A stretch of DNA of 33,529 nucleotides from Ilyonectria destructans (GCA_020740775.1 JAHEWK010000057.1:1-33529); one strand, 5' to 3'. Counted from the stretch's first letter, positions 1 to 11,313 are shown. Numbers and translations: made by a program. The notes: generated from the letters alone by a model not told the origin.

Positions 1-330
1 ATCCTGATGAGCGACGAGGAGGGCAAGTTCTGGTTCAAAGGAATTGTGCCGGTTCCTTACCCCATCCCACACGACGGGACCGGTTGGCAAGCTGCTATCC
101 AAGTTGAACGGGCATCCCATGATGATAAAGCAAAAAGGGACTACCCCCAGAAGGCTATCGAGACATATTGCCTCAACACATGAGGCCAAGCCACATGCAT
201 TTTATGTTTGAGAAGGAAGGTTGGGATAAGTTGTATTGTTATTTAGGCCTTGAGGGTCATGTTACTACAGCAAAATTGCCGCAAACAGTTGATGAGATGA
301 GATCCCCGCTCAATAAGAGAGTTTAGCAAG
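1..330 (+). pseudogene. Decayed 3' end of an intradiol ring-cleavage dioxygenase
   Basis: The gene runs in from the left edge. In frame 1 it reads FWFKGIVPVPYPIPHDG, which matches the non-haem Fe(III) intradiol (catechol/hydroxyquinol type) dioxygenase signature. These enzymes open catechol-type aromatic rings. Near position 78 the frame slips by one base: PVGKLLSKLNGHP follows only in frame 2. From about 183 the expected metal-site segment RPSHMHFMFEKEGWDK appears in frame 3. Frame 1 itself stops at 181-183. The family pattern there is RPAHMHFM, where the histidines bind iron. Two frame changes within 110 bases, and no good splice site between them, indicate a pseudogene. An unusual intron cannot be fully excluded because the 5' part is outside the window. 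Confidence 0.75.
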
Positions 331-418
331 GCTATGATTAATCTTTTCCCCTAGCGATAAAATCAACGAGAAGATGCCAGGGATAGGCCATAGTCCTCCG
401 TTTCTCCTAGCAAATCAA

Positions 419-1799
419 TCAAGCTGTTCGTATAAACTTTACGGTATCTGCCCGGATGGACCCAACGCCAGAAGCCTTGACTCGCACAGCCCAATTTTCG
501 CCAGCATTCATCGTGACGTTGGATGCAATGACTGCCCAGCGATTAACCCCCGTTGTCTGATCAATCTCAATGTCCTCTTGAACCACTTGCCCGTTCTTCA
601 GTAGCTGATACTTGGCTTTGGGATCAGAGTTTGAATACACGACGATGAATGCCGAGACATCATAGGTGCCAGAAACTTTGAGCGATGAAAGGGACCATGT
701 GGCCGCCGCATTGGAAGATCCAGTGACGTAGCGCGTCGAGAGGTTTTTTGTATAACCGCTGAGACTCGACGTCGTCCAACCACTGCCTGTCTCCGAATAC
801 CCAGCATTGGAAGGACAATTCACACTACTGGGATTGTCAAAGAAGCAGAGAGTACTCGAAGTGAGATACTGGTTTATGAGGCGTCAGCGAATTCATATCC
901 ATACGGACCAACTGAGGAAAGAAACTTACATAGTCCTTCTGATAATAGCTGACATTGCCTACCCTCATGGAGGATGGCAATGCAGAATCGTCGATACGAA
1001 AAGCCGCGTTTGCAACGGTTGTGAGCCAAATATTCATGTAGTTATGAGTCCATGCTTGTGGCCCGAAGGTGTAGTCCCAGATTAGTTTTCCATTCTCAAA
1101 GAACACGACCCTTTCCTCGGTCCAGAGTGCAGAGTGAAGGTTCCATTCGGTAAAATCCTTGCCGGGCCGATGAGCAGAAGAATACCCACGGGCCCGGTTG
1201 CCATTCCCAAGCCAGAAATTCATATTGTTAGTCGTTTCCTTGGGCTTGCTTGTTTCAATTTCGAAAATGTCAATTTCAGTATGAGTGTTCGTGTATACTG
1301 TTTTCGAGCCACTAGTCACTCTCATTAATACGTGATGCATTGTGTGGGACAGGAAGATGGAAAGACGTACTTTCCGCACATCAGCCAAAAGGCATTGTGC
1401 CAGCCGCCGCCCTTGTTCAGGTTCACATAGGCTTCAAAATAGCCGTAATGGAAGTTGGGAACCGAGATTAAACCACCGGCAGTGCTGTACAGAGAGTAGA
1501 CTTCGTCAGAGAGCGTCATGCAAGCCACATATTCACATGGATACATACTAATTTAGACCCTGGTAGCTTTCCTTCTTCTGAGTGATGATGAGTGCGCCAT
1601 CTATCTGCTCAACATTCTCCTTACGTTGGTAGCTCGCCAATCTCGGGCCTGTGCGATAATTCCACATAGAAGTATCGACAGCGTTGCCATCAAACTGATC
1701 GGACCACGCTAAAGTGTACAACGCACAGCGGGTACCACATGACTGGGCGCTAATCGCGAGAGGAAAAAGAAGAGATAGAAAGATCGTGCAGGAAAACAT
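419..1799 (-). CDS. Secreted GH16-family glycoside hydrolase with C-terminal golvesin-like domain
   Basis: I join four exons: 1549-1799, 1371-1484, 930-1311 and 419-868, giving 398 residues. The introns are 64, 59 and 61 bp with donors GTATGT, GTACGT, GTAAGT and acceptors TACAG, CTAG, CCAG. The ATG at 1799 is chosen because it starts a clear signal peptide (hydrophobic core FLSLLFPLAISA), so the enzyme should be secreted. The catalytic domain is concanavalin-like GH16: GYFEAYVNLNKGGGWHNAFW, then the active-site motif EIDIFE with E134, D136 and E139 as nucleophile, helper and acid/base. Residues ~262-398 (NAGYSETGSGW, then RYVTGSSNAAATW) match the golvesin/xanthan-lyase C-terminal beta-sandwich, a probable carbohydrate-binding module. 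The substrate (a beta-glucan or galactan) cannot be decided. All joins keep frame and the active-site residues are present, so the gene looks intact. Confidence 0.85.
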
Positions 1800-1897
1800 T
1801 GCGGAAGAGAAACACGACTTGTTTCCCAATGCAGTGCTACGTACTTGCTCCTTTCGCTTGTCGTTGCAATCGTGCCTCCTGTGAACCAAGATGCCAG

Positions 1898-1907
1898 ATA
1901 TATATAT
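1898..1907 (-). promoter_or_regulatory. Probable TATA element of the GH16 gene
   Basis: An alternating TA run (TATATATAT) lies about 100 bp upstream of the GH16 start codon, at a spacing usual for a fungal core promoter. It is inferred from position and composition only. Confidence 0.4.
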
Positions 1908-1910
1908 GTA

Positions 1911-3540
1911 AGGGCATTCGGGGTCTAGCCAGGATGCTATGCGGGGATTGGCAAGCTTGTCGATCCGGGGCAATGGAGCCTTCTGGGGAAGTATCACCGC
2001 AGAAGAGTCAACGGCGGTCCCGGCTGCAGTGGTCTTGCGGGCGGCGGGTCCGTTTTCCATCTAAACAGTCGTGGGGTGGCCAAACAGCGAGCCAGTACAC
2101 ACCACACGGAATTTATCCAAGCGATTCAACCCCCCTGAGGCCAGGGAGATGGAAACTAGACTGTTTACAGAGGAAAGGAAATATGGGGGTTCGCCAAATG
2201 GGGCAAATCGTAACATTAGTGCCAATATGTAGTCCAGCATGTGCGGTCTACACGAAAATTTCAGCCTGCCAACTCACTCCGTCTGATGTCGGGCCACAGA
2301 CTTCCTAGTTCAGCCCCACCGGACAAGGGCCCCTTGAGAATCTGCTGCTTGGCCTCTGGACAGAGCGGAAGTTCCTTCGGTGTTGGAAGATCTAGTCTCC
2401 TCGTGTTCACCTTGGGGCTTGGGTGTTGTCGGATGATTTGTGATCAGGGCCTCACTGGTGGTACGTCGCTCCCCTGCAATCAACCCAAATCCACCCCGTC
2501 TTCCAATCGGTCCCCACAACCAGCGCTTTTCGTAGCGGACTGAGTTGCTCATTCCGCTGCATCGGTAAGCGGGGTGGCGCAATAGGATCATCAGTCATAC
2601 CTATTGAAGGGCAGGCATGATCTCAACGAGCCTCAGGAAACAGCAGCACTTGGTAGTAATTAAGCTGTGTGCTTCAAGTAATGTCTGTGGGCTGGAGTAC
2701 CCCATACTTTAGACATCAATCAATCAACACATTGCTGCAGCTCATTATCGTTTACCTGACCTTTGGCCCTTGAGCACGCTAATAAGTGCGACAATACCTT
2801 TGAGCAGAGTTTTATCATATCCAATGACAACCGACCAACTCTCCCCTGTAAAAGTTCTTTTTTCCCCGCAGCTGTTGGCATTTTGCTAGTGGAGGGGCAT
2901 TTTCCAGGCCACCCGACCACGCTTTTGCCTTCAGGGTCCCATCGGGGCCTTAACAGGCACAGAGCAAGACCTTGGGAGAGTTCATCTTCCTCTGCAAAGC
3001 TGGTCTCAACACACAGCCGGACCTCGCAACTGCATTCAGAACCAAGGTAGACCGAGATATTGGAGGGCGTGCAACGCCCTCCAAACAATGACCCTGGTTG
3101 CAGAGGTTTTTCTCCCTGAAGGCAAGCTGCACGCCAGCCTCTGATCCCTTCTGACGGTTTTTCCCTACCGCCACACGTTGGTCATTTCTATTACTCGGTT
3201 ACTGGGGGATAGACTGCTTCTGCAGCTTTGACAAAAATGTGAGAGAATTCTGACCAGTTGAAAACCATGGGTTGACCACCCACGCCTGCACATCCCGCTG
3301 ATGGGGCACCTAACAGGCTTGACACAGAACGCCTTTGAGCCGATGCCATGCTGGATGAGCTGGAGGAGATGCAGTTGCGGGATGCAAAGCTAAGAATGCT
3401 TGTTTGACGTCTTGCGAGACGTGTTTTAGCGAACACTACCGTAGGGCGAGCTGCGGGTAGGAGAGTGCCTATATATGGAGGGTTATGAGTCCAGCTCCTC
3501 GGCGAAACCATGAGGCGTTGCAAGATGGACTAGATAAGCC
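1911..3540. other. Intergenic or decayed sequence, no gene recognised
   Basis: Several reading frames of 60-120 codons exist on both strands. None shows a family motif, a convincing splice structure or coding-like composition. The longest minus frames (3191-3523 and 2720-3088) are low-complexity in part (a serine run) and have no recognisable homologue. I see no transposon ends. Confidence 0.5.
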
Positions 3541-4110
3541 GTGAGGCGGCAGCAACTTCGAACAGCTCAGCTCCGTATGTCCTGTGCCCCAATAAAGGAC
3601 CTGCCCACCGGAAATATACTTACTTACAGACCGTACTTACTTACAATGACAACCGACAAGCCTGGAACTAGCACCCTCTGGGTAAGGTTCAGGCTTCGAC
3701 CCGTCGGGTTTATACAAGCCTTTCAAATATAGACCACGCTTGAGACAACTCTGGGGCCCCTGATCGAGAAACGAGTAAAAGTGGCTGGCCAAGGAGGACA
3801 GCCAGGTTGTGATAGATACAACTAGCATTTTAGCAACTCATTAATTACTGAAAAAAACTAATAAGTTAGTCATAAGGTATGTAATACGTGTCACGGGCAC
3901 CTATTCCGTTACGCCATAGGGCAAAAGATCTAGGCCTTAGTCGCAATAGTAGTAATAAATTAGGTGGACCAGCTGCCCTATAGAGCCTATCGCTTACGGG
4001 GACCAAGTCGTAACAAACCGACTCGATTATCAAGTACGTTACTAAGACTAAGTTACACTGTTAGTTACTAAATCACAACCTTGCCTGAAGATATACCGGT
4101 TGCTGTGGCA
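3541..4110. other. Non-coding stretch with short repeats; possible LTR-like segment
   Basis: Two copies of ACTTACTTACA lie near 3618-3645. From about 3893 a segment begins TGTCACGGGCACC and could end AAGTTACA near 4056, the TG...CA form of an LTR. The five bases on either side (ATACG and CTGTT) do not match, so no target duplication supports it. No coding frame was found here. Confidence 0.3.
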
Positions 4111-4806
4111 ATGTATCTCACCATCCAACAGTCGACTAACCTTGCTCTCGACATGGCCGTTGGCGAAGAAGTCGAGTCTGCGGCTAGCTAGACGTGCGAG
4201 CATCAGAGCAAAGCGGTTCCTAACGGTGAGGATTCTGCTCGGGGGAACGAGAACGTCAAGCTTCAGGCCAGGATTGACGAACTTACCACCCTCGTCCTGG
4301 ACTTGACAGCCTCTGTCACGCAGCTCGAGAGCAAGCAGAGCGCTGGAAACAGTCACCCAAGCTCCAACGCTGCTGGTGATGAGACTTTCTGAGAGGTCCC
4401 AACCAACATGGCCAAGGTCAAGGAACCATCCTCAGACAAGTCGAAGCAGCCGACCCGGGTTCCACACCGGGCCATTCCGACAATTTCCCGCCGTGGAGTT
4501 CATGATTGGGATGTCACCACGGAAGGCTCTCAGGACCGCGGCGAGGTTGTCAGAATCCCAGACACTTTTTGGGATGGAGGATCTCCATGCAGGCCAAACG
4601 CTATTTCTAATGGCTGGGGCGATCCTGTATCCTATCAAGGCCACCAGAACTGGACAACAACCCGGGAGACACCACTTTCGAGCCGCCGAATGACAGAGGA
4701 CAGCAACCAACAGGGCAAGAAGACCAGTTCTCCTGAGCAACACATTCAGCGTGCCTGCGATCGGTGGTATCGATCGGTGAACTTGAACGCTCGCACGGTG
4801 GTATGA
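4111..4806 (+). pseudogene. Unrecognised reading frame broken by two in-frame stops
   Basis: One frame runs from ATG 4111 to the TGA at 4804-4806 with only two internal stops, TAG at 4189-4191 and TGA at 4390-4392. Between them the frame encodes a short amphipathic, coiled-coil-like region (KLQARIDELTTLVLDL, then VTQLESK). The last 132 codons after the second stop are hydrophilic. Codon choice favours C/G third positions, as in real genes. The same frame seems to continue past 4806 (for example FDFRDWALLRLVQEQW near 4910-4960) after further stops. I recognise no family. It may be a decayed host gene or an N-terminal gag-like part of a retroelement, but neither is shown. Confidence refers to it being a coding relic. 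Confidence 0.4.
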
Positions 4807-5057
4807 TGTGAGAGGGACGAGACGCGCCTTTAATAGCCTACCCTAGCTGTTTCGGATGCCAACATCGTGGAGCTTTGATGTGTTGGTGCGGCTTATAGGA
4901 AGAGTGGTTTCGATTTCAGAGACTGGGCCCTCTTGCGACTGGTTCAGGAGCAGTGGAATATCTACGGTCAGTCAGGCGAGAATCAAAAATGGTGACCGCA
5001 AAGCAGTGAGAGAAAGCAAACAGACTTGTCCATAGTTCGCAGGAATTGCTAGTTTAC

Positions 5058-6198
5058 TCATCCTTGAAGCAGCCACCTCAGCCCGTCTATCATCTTCTTC
5101 TCGGCGGCTAAAGCCTGAGGTAAGTGTGGAGCCTTCAACCAGTATGTGTGAGGCCAGCCCACTTCAATCTCCACTTGAGCCTCAACGCCGGATTCTCTTA
5201 AGGCCAATGCATAACAAAGTCCATCCGAGTATATCGTGTCGTTTGAACAGAGCTGTACCCAAGTTCGAGGTTGGCCCTCCAGTTCCTCCTTTGTAACTTC
5301 GAGTGGCAGTCTCTCGAGGCCATCCCTTGGAACATCTCGTCGATGGTAGCCATTCAGTGATGTGATGAAAGTAGGTGACACGCTGGTGTGATATGGCCGT
5401 AGTCGCTCCGGGATAAATTTCATGCCAGTAGGCACATCAGCCGTAACAGGGCATCTCAGTAAGAGGCCATGGATGGAACCCTTAGGTGCCGCTTGAGCTA
5501 TCGCCGTAGCCATCTGCCCGCCACTCGAGCTCCCCGCAACAATGACTCTTTTTGCGTGCGTGTGGAATGCTTTGAATCCATCCATACAGTCCGAAAGGCA
5601 TGTACTTGCAGGATTCAAGGGTAAGAGTCGATAACCGACGGAGTACAGGCGGAATCTTCCCACGCCAGATTTGACAAGGTGTCGACAAGAGAGTTCTTCG
5701 CTATCCGCTTCGCCGAGTCTGAGACCACCTCCGTGATAGTAAATGATGACGATCTCGGGATCTCGACTCCGATGTTCAGCAAGTTCCAGCTGAAGAACAG
5801 GAATGTTGAACCTATCCAGAGAACCCGTAATCGTGAACCTTTCCCTATGGATTCCTTGGGATAACTCGTAATCTCGTGCTCCGGGTGCCATCATCCGTGC
5901 TTGAAAGTTACGGCACTCTTGGGAATAAACGGGCTGTCTCTCCAAGACAGAGCTGAAGATCCGGGGAGGCCCTCTCTTCTTGACCTCTTCCTCATACTCC
6001 AGCCATGCGGGGTCCAACGGGGGCGCGGTCTTGAAGACAAATGCCTCGAGTTCAGGATCAGGAAACGCTATGGTTTAAAAGAAACGAAAGGTCTTTAGAG
6101 AAGTCGTTTAAGGTATTATCAAAATTGTGCTCTTTAAGAGCGAGCTGTAGGAAATAAGCACGAATGCCGGTGGGTATGCACTCCGGCTGAAGACGCAT
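5058..6198 (-). CDS. Alpha/beta-hydrolase fold-3 esterase/lipase (HSL-like)
   Basis: Two exons, 6162-6198 and 5058-6067, with a 94-bp intron (GTGCTT donor, CATAG acceptor) give 348 residues. The large exon is open and certain. The short first exon is inferred because the main frame meets a stop just upstream of the CATAG acceptor. The join gives IPTGIPFPDPELEAF, a natural N-terminus for the family. Family motifs are the oxyanion-hole HGGG (~124-127), the nucleophile elbow G-S-S-S-G (serine ~183), aspartate ~269 in SNDTIYSD, and histidine ~299 in WPHTYW. A full catalytic triad is therefore present and the protein should hydrolyse carboxyl esters. No signal peptide is seen, so it is probably intracellular. 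Such enzymes often act in secondary metabolism or detoxification. The neighbours do not fix the substrate. Confidence 0.85.
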
Positions 6199-6311
6199 AC
6201 TGTCAGATATTGAGATGAATTGTGTGTGTATTTTTGGTTGCACCAGTCGATTGATGAGAAGTGTTTGAGGAGCCCGAACTCCATCACAAGATGCACTGAG
6301 CCGTGCAGCTC

Positions 6312-6317
6312 TTTATA
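6312..6317 (-). promoter_or_regulatory. TATA box of the alpha/beta-hydrolase gene
   Basis: A TATAAA on the minus strand lies about 115 bp upstream of the chosen ATG (6198). It is followed by a CA-rich leader (CAACCAAAAATACACACAC) typical of fungal 5' leaders, which supports the chosen first exon. Confidence 0.45.
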
Positions 6318-6322
6318 CACAA

Positions 6323-7281
6323 ATGAAAGAGTTGCCTGTTCTAGGCAAGGCAGCTGCTCTAGTGGGACCAGGGCTGGATATGCGACACTTCCTCTTTCAG
6401 CACATATTCAACATATACAGAGCCACACGTGACGGCAATCTATTTCGGTGGCTCCGTTTGAGGTCTCGTAACTCCGGGATTAAAAACTTGACCTCGCTTC
6501 TTAATGTATCATGGCCTTGATATTCTAGGCAGGAAGTGAAATGTAAACATTGAAGTGGGCGTTTTCATAGTGCTGGAACAGTTTGGGTGTGTTGCTTGGG
6601 CACCTTGGTTAAAGAAATTTGCAAGGAAGGGAACTGCCTCAATCAGAAGCCCGTCACTAGTCAAAGAAATCATTGACTTACTTCCCATATAGTTTCACCA
6701 ATACAGCTTATCGCTTTCATATAGTTGAGAGCATGCCGCACCCCGCAACAACGGGAATGTGTCTCATAGGCGCGCACATAGGGTGTGTTATTTTGAAGAA
6801 ATACATCCCATCTCGAAACCCTCATGGAAGGCTCGTAAAGATGATGAAAGGGTTGATTCGATGTTACCGTCATTTCATTTGAGACTTCCAATAGCATCCT
6901 CAAGCAACCAAGACAGACTGACGGAACCACCGACTGGTCCTTGTATCTGTCGACATAGGTCCAGCCGAGCGGGGACTAATTATCGGGCCTCCGAATGCAA
7001 CTTACTTGGAAGTCAATCTCTTGGGCCATTGCTATAGACCCTGGCAACAAGAGGCCCCAGCTGGCACCATGCATCCTGCTGCTCGTCCCGGCAACTTTTC
7101 TGCTTTCGCTCAGATGCGTCAGTCGCTTCCGCAGTGCAGAAAATCTTCATTGGTTACATGCGATGCACGCCGCATAAATATATCAGCCGTACTACAGTTT
7201 CGACCATCCATGACATTAATAAGTCTGCCGTCGGAAGTGCAATGGAAAACAACCCTGTGCTACGACGTCGTTCATGAGGAA
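6323..7281. other. Intergenic sequence, no gene recognised
   Basis: Only short frames with no convincing motif. A plus-strand stretch near 7060-7170 (QLAPCILLLVPATFLLSL) vaguely recalls a transporter membrane segment. It is on the opposite strand to the adjacent transporter relic and too short to call. Confidence 0.4.
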
Positions 7282-7650
7282 TCATGTTCTGACTTTCACA
7301 TGGTCCGTCCCGGTGCACCCACGAGCCCAATTTAATGTCCACTTCAAAGACACTACAGCCTCGGAATGAACGTTGAGCTTTGCAAAGTGGGGATTAAGCT
7401 CATCTACAGTTTTCTTCTTTGTGTTAGGACTGCAGGGATAAACCAGGACTGCTGCAAGGACGCTGAAGGACATGAAGATAAAGTAGACGCGAGGGCCGAC
7501 GTTGGAGTCAGCAACTAGGTAGATTGACTAACAATAATATAACCCAGGACGGCCCCAGGGGCAGAAAGGCCGAGATCTTTAGACCGGCAGTTCGCGGGAA
7601 ACATCTCAGAGGCATAAATCCAAGCGCAGGAGTCGAAGCCCACGCCGTCT
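7282..7650 (-). pseudogene. Remnant of an MFS sugar transporter (C-terminal part)
   Basis: On the minus strand, near 7650-7540, the translation contains GVGFDSCAWIYASEMFPANC, the membrane segment plus loop typical of fungal sugar porters (usual form WIYASEIFPxxxR). About 50 bases further on comes VYFIFMSFSVLAAVLVY, followed by SPNTKKKTVDELNPHF. The latter aligns with the closing PETKxxxLEEID motif, with PET changed to PNT. The two parts are in decayed context, the N-terminal two thirds are missing, and no start can be assigned. It is not simply a duplicate of the intact transporter at 8742-10754, because the shared motifs differ in sequence. Confidence 0.65.
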
Positions 7651-8021
7651 GTTTTGGGTCTGCAATGTTCCCTGGATCTCATTGTCGAGTTTATCTCACA
7701 TGGAGCGGTAAAGAAGATAATGACGAAGGATTTAGGCTACGGTTCTCTTGCTTACGATGAGCCTCATCTGCAGCCATAATTCCGTCTTTGTTGTTGAGAC
7801 TTCGCCAGTGTATGAGTAATGTCAATGTTGAACTTCCAATTGGAGATCCGGGCAAGAAGTCTTATTTTAATACCATTCCAACGTCTACGCGGAGGAGTTG
7901 ACGTCCAAGAACCCCTCGCTACCCCGGACGCGCGCCAAGGGAAGAGCCGATGATCCTGGACCCGGAACAACCGGTGGAGGACTGGGATCGGAGAACTAGG
8001 GAAGAAACTAGTAAGTTAATA

Positions 8022-8321
8022 CGGTAGTCCATTTCAAAAGTTTTGTCCAACGCTAAAGACGCCATATCCCTTTATCCTTGTCAGTTACCTAAGGTACAAG
8101 GAGGGTAAGCTACTGTTCTCAAATCGTCCGCTACGCCCCCTATTGCTTCAGGGGGTAATAGGTACTAGCTGCTAAGGATAGTGATTGATGGCGTTCTATA
8201 ACCCTTGAGCTTCCAGGGCTTGTGTGAGGAGAGAAGTACTTAATGTACTTAGCCTTGCATTGATTGGTTGCCTTCATATCGTAGCGTCTTGGCAGGACGA
8301 AACTTTTGAAATGGTCCTCCG
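8022..8321. mobile_element. 300-bp mariner-type MITE
   Basis: The ends are inverted repeats: CGGTAGTCCATTTCAAAAG at the left against CGGAGGACCATTTCAAAAG read from the right, and the match continues into TTTYGTCC (about 27 of 31 bases). TA lies on both sides (8020-8021 and 8322-8323), the target duplication of Tc1/mariner elements. There is no coding capacity, so any movement would need a transposase elsewhere. Confidence 0.75.
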
Positions 8322-8379
8322 TAGATAGCAAGCTACTAGCTAATTAGTTAAACCTAAATATCAAGCCAGCTATTTCCTA

Positions 8380-8421
8380 GTCCCGTCTAAAGACCCCTGT
8401 CGACTAACAAGCAGACGGGAC
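8380..8421. repeat. Short inverted repeat (stem-loop)
   Basis: GTCCCGTCT at 8380-8388 pairs with AGACGGGAC at 8413-8421 around a 24-base loop. It lies some 320 bp upstream of the transporter start. Function unknown: it could be a cruciform, an operator-like site or a remnant of a small element. Confidence 0.35.
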
Positions 8422-8741
8422 CGCCGACAGCCAATGAGCATTCCCATGCGGGTTTTTCTTGTCACAGAGGAGGTAATACGCGGAACCACCGCTTGTTACC
8501 GCTACCCCGCTTTGCCCCGGATCAGCCATCCATCCCCAGCTGGGGAGCATGAACTCATCCGGGACGGCGTGGAGTGTTGTTTGCAGATGAAGGGGCTGGG
8601 CTTATCTGATGATAAAATATATATCGAGCTAAATTGCCCTCGGGGTTGTCTTTGCAGAGACGACAGATAATCATTGTCATATTTCATTACAGCTTCTTTA
8701 CTACTACTTACTCACTGCACAGCTCGAACCAACTCTCTACG

Positions 8742-10754
8742 ATGGCGACCCCAAACGCCTCCGACACTCGAGGTCTCACTTGGTACAATATCCTCGCGGT
8801 CTCCTGCTTCTCCATGGGAGCTATCTTCTGGGGGTGCGTGACGATTCCCTCTCCCTTAATTCGGCGGATACAGACGAGATAGGACTGACTTTCGTACATA
8901 TAGCTACGACATCGGAATTCTCTCTACAGTACTTGTTGCCCCTGGGTATTTAACGGCGCTCAAGAATCCCAGTTCCGGCGAATCGGGGCTCATCGTGGCC
9001 ATCTTTTCAGTTGGTACGGCTAGTCTAGTCTGTGCGTCTGATGTCTCACCGCTGACCTGTTATATTAGGTAGCTGGTTATCGTATGCGTTCGTGGCTGGT
9101 CCGGTCAATGACCGTCTAGGTCGACGCTGGTCTGGTGTTACTGGTGTTGCTGTGCTCTGCGTTGGCGCTGGGCTTCAGGCTGGCGCCGTTCACCTTGCAA
9201 TGATGGTCATCGGTCGCTTCATCGCTGGAGTTGGAACCGGCATTGTGGCCACCGCGGTGCCGCTGTATCTCTCTGAGACCAGCCCAGCGCGCTATCGAGG
9301 TGCGATTATCACGTTAAATCAAGTTGGTATTGTACGACGCCTTGTTCTCCGCTACCACAAAAGAGTCTAAATTTGCTTACCAAGCCTTCAGTCGTTAGGG
9401 TAGGATATTCCTGTACTTGGAAAACTCATATTCTGTCACTGACTTTGCCAAGTATCTCCATCGCCTTCTGGATAGGGTACGGCTTCAGCTTTTGGAGAGC
9501 AGGCAATGGCGAGAGTTTGGAGTGGCGCCTGAGCATCCTCATTCAATACGTCCCAGCTGTCATATTCTGTGTTGGCGCTCCATTCCTTTGCGAAAGGTTC
9601 GAGCTCCTGGTTCTGTCCCAAATTGTTAATCTGCCACCTCTGGCCTCCCTGCTGACCTATGCCTCTTCTAGTCCTCGTTGGTTGCTCGAACATGATCAGC
9701 TTGAAGCTGCTGCCAAGGCACTTACTGATTTGCGTGGAAGTGATCGCCCCGAGTTCGTCCAGGCCGAATTGGAGGAAATCCGCGCGAGTATTCTCTGGCA
9801 TAAGGAGAACTCTATCTCCGATGCTAAAGTCTTCGTCAAGGACAGGGCACTCTGGGCTCGTCTATGGAGAGCGTGGGCCCTCCAGTTTCTGCAGCAGTTG
9901 AGTGGTGCAAGTGGCATTCGGTCAGTCTCGCGTCCTCATTATGACTGCTTATCATCGTTCCGCTGAGCTAATGCGCAACCGCTTAGCTACTACTTGCCGT
10001 CCAACTTCCGCGGAGCAGGGGCCTCTGAATCCCTGAGCCTTCTTGCCAGTGGCATCGATGGTACGGTCATGGCAGCTTGCACAATCGCCGCAATCTTGCT
10101 TGTCGATCGGATCGGTCGTCGCCACTCCCTTGGACTCGGCGCTGCAATCATGGCATTGAGCTTGTTGGTTAGTAGTCTTGTGCAAAGGATATGGAGATTC
10201 TGGCTTCTCACGCACCACTTCAATCAGATGAACGGAGCATTACAGACGCGGTACCCTAATCAGTCAAATGTTGCAGCCAACAACTGCAGCATCTTCTTCA
10301 TCTTCTTCTTTTCACTCGGATACTCTATTGGGTTTGGGCCGACGGCATGGATTTATGCTGCTGAAGTACAAAACACCTCGTTCCACCCCTGTCTAGGCCT
10401 GCTCCATGAAAGAACTAATTGCTTGTCTGATAGACTTTCCCTGCGCATGTTCGTGCCAGGGGACTGGGCATTGCCGCCTCCGGGGCCTCGCTCGGAGGCA
10501 TCATTGTTGGCCAGGTATGGCCTGTTGCAGTTGCCGGCATTGGCGCGAGGACCTACTTTGTCTTTACAGCCATCAACGTCTTTTCCATCGTTCTGGTGTA
10601 TACCATGTATCCCGAGACCAAGGGACTCACCTTGGAGGAGATTGACTCTCACTTTGGAAAGAGTAATTTCCATTCCGAGACCGAGGCGACCCCTAAGGCA
10701 ATGCTCGGGGACAGAGTCGAACATGTTGAAATCAACGGGTCTCGCAAGGCATGA
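8742..10754 (+). CDS. MFS sugar transporter (sugar porter family)
   Basis: Nine exons give 501 residues: 8742-8833, 8904-9013, 9069-9331, 9392-9399, 9453-9596, 9672-9920, 9987-10167, 10228-10365 and 10434-10754. All introns are 53-75 bp, GT-AG, and every join keeps frame. Family signatures appear in order: WGYDIG in TM1, DRLGRR (82-87), GRFIAGVGTGI (116-126), PLYLSETSPARYRG (132-145), ESPRWL (205-210), DRIGRR (329-334) and PETKG (455-459). It is a 12-TM plasma-membrane proton symporter or facilitator for hexoses or related sugars; substrate not decidable. The fourth exon is only 8 nt and completes QVGISLGISIAFWIGYGFS. Skipping it loses frame. The 60-bp intron at 10168-10227 is in frame, but removing it restores family spacing. 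The gene looks intact. Confidence 0.9.
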
Positions 10755-11313
10755 AGATATTCTGATTCTCACAAAGAGTGATCAGATGGCAAGCAACGCA
10801 TGAATAGTGTTTTAGGGTGGTTGTGGATGAGTCCGACCAAATACTCCCAGCCGCCTTCCTCGGGCTGCTGCATGTATCCAGTAGGCAATTGCGACTAGGG
10901 TCTTCAGGGCCACAACCAAGGTTCCTTGTCTTATATAGTCGTCTCTAGAGTCTTTATGCCTAACGGATATGGGAATGCATTTTTTTTAATAAAAAAAAGA
11001 TTATTCAGCCCGAAGGGCGTTTTACTCAGTCAGAAAGAATCGAGCATAAAACCTCCTATGGTTGGCTAATTGGCCTGACATGTGCTCGACTCGTGCGCGA
11101 ATTGGTCGACCGTTAACGCCACCAAATGAAGGCATCGCCACAAACCACCCCCTGAGCGTTGACTAGGTAACTCGCTAGCTTGGCAAACTCTCCAAGAGCT
11201 TTCAGTTCTTCTTTACTTCAATGCAATCAATTTGTTGGGTTGCTAAGCACGATCCTCACTGAATAACCCCCGTGCCCCTTACTCCTTACACTAACCTACG
11301 TGGCAGCTGTTTC
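10755..11313. other. 3' flank of the transporter gene, no gene recognised
   Basis: An A/T run with AATAAA near 10988 could serve 3'-end formation of the transporter transcript. The rest shows no coding frame or transposon end until the hAT terminal repeat at 11314. Confidence 0.4.

Noticed and set aside
3893..4056. LTR-like segment TGTCACGGGCACC...AAGTTACA
   Set aside because: The flanking pentamers (ATACG, CTGTT) do not match and no partner copy exists in the window. It is kept only as a note in the surrounding stretch.
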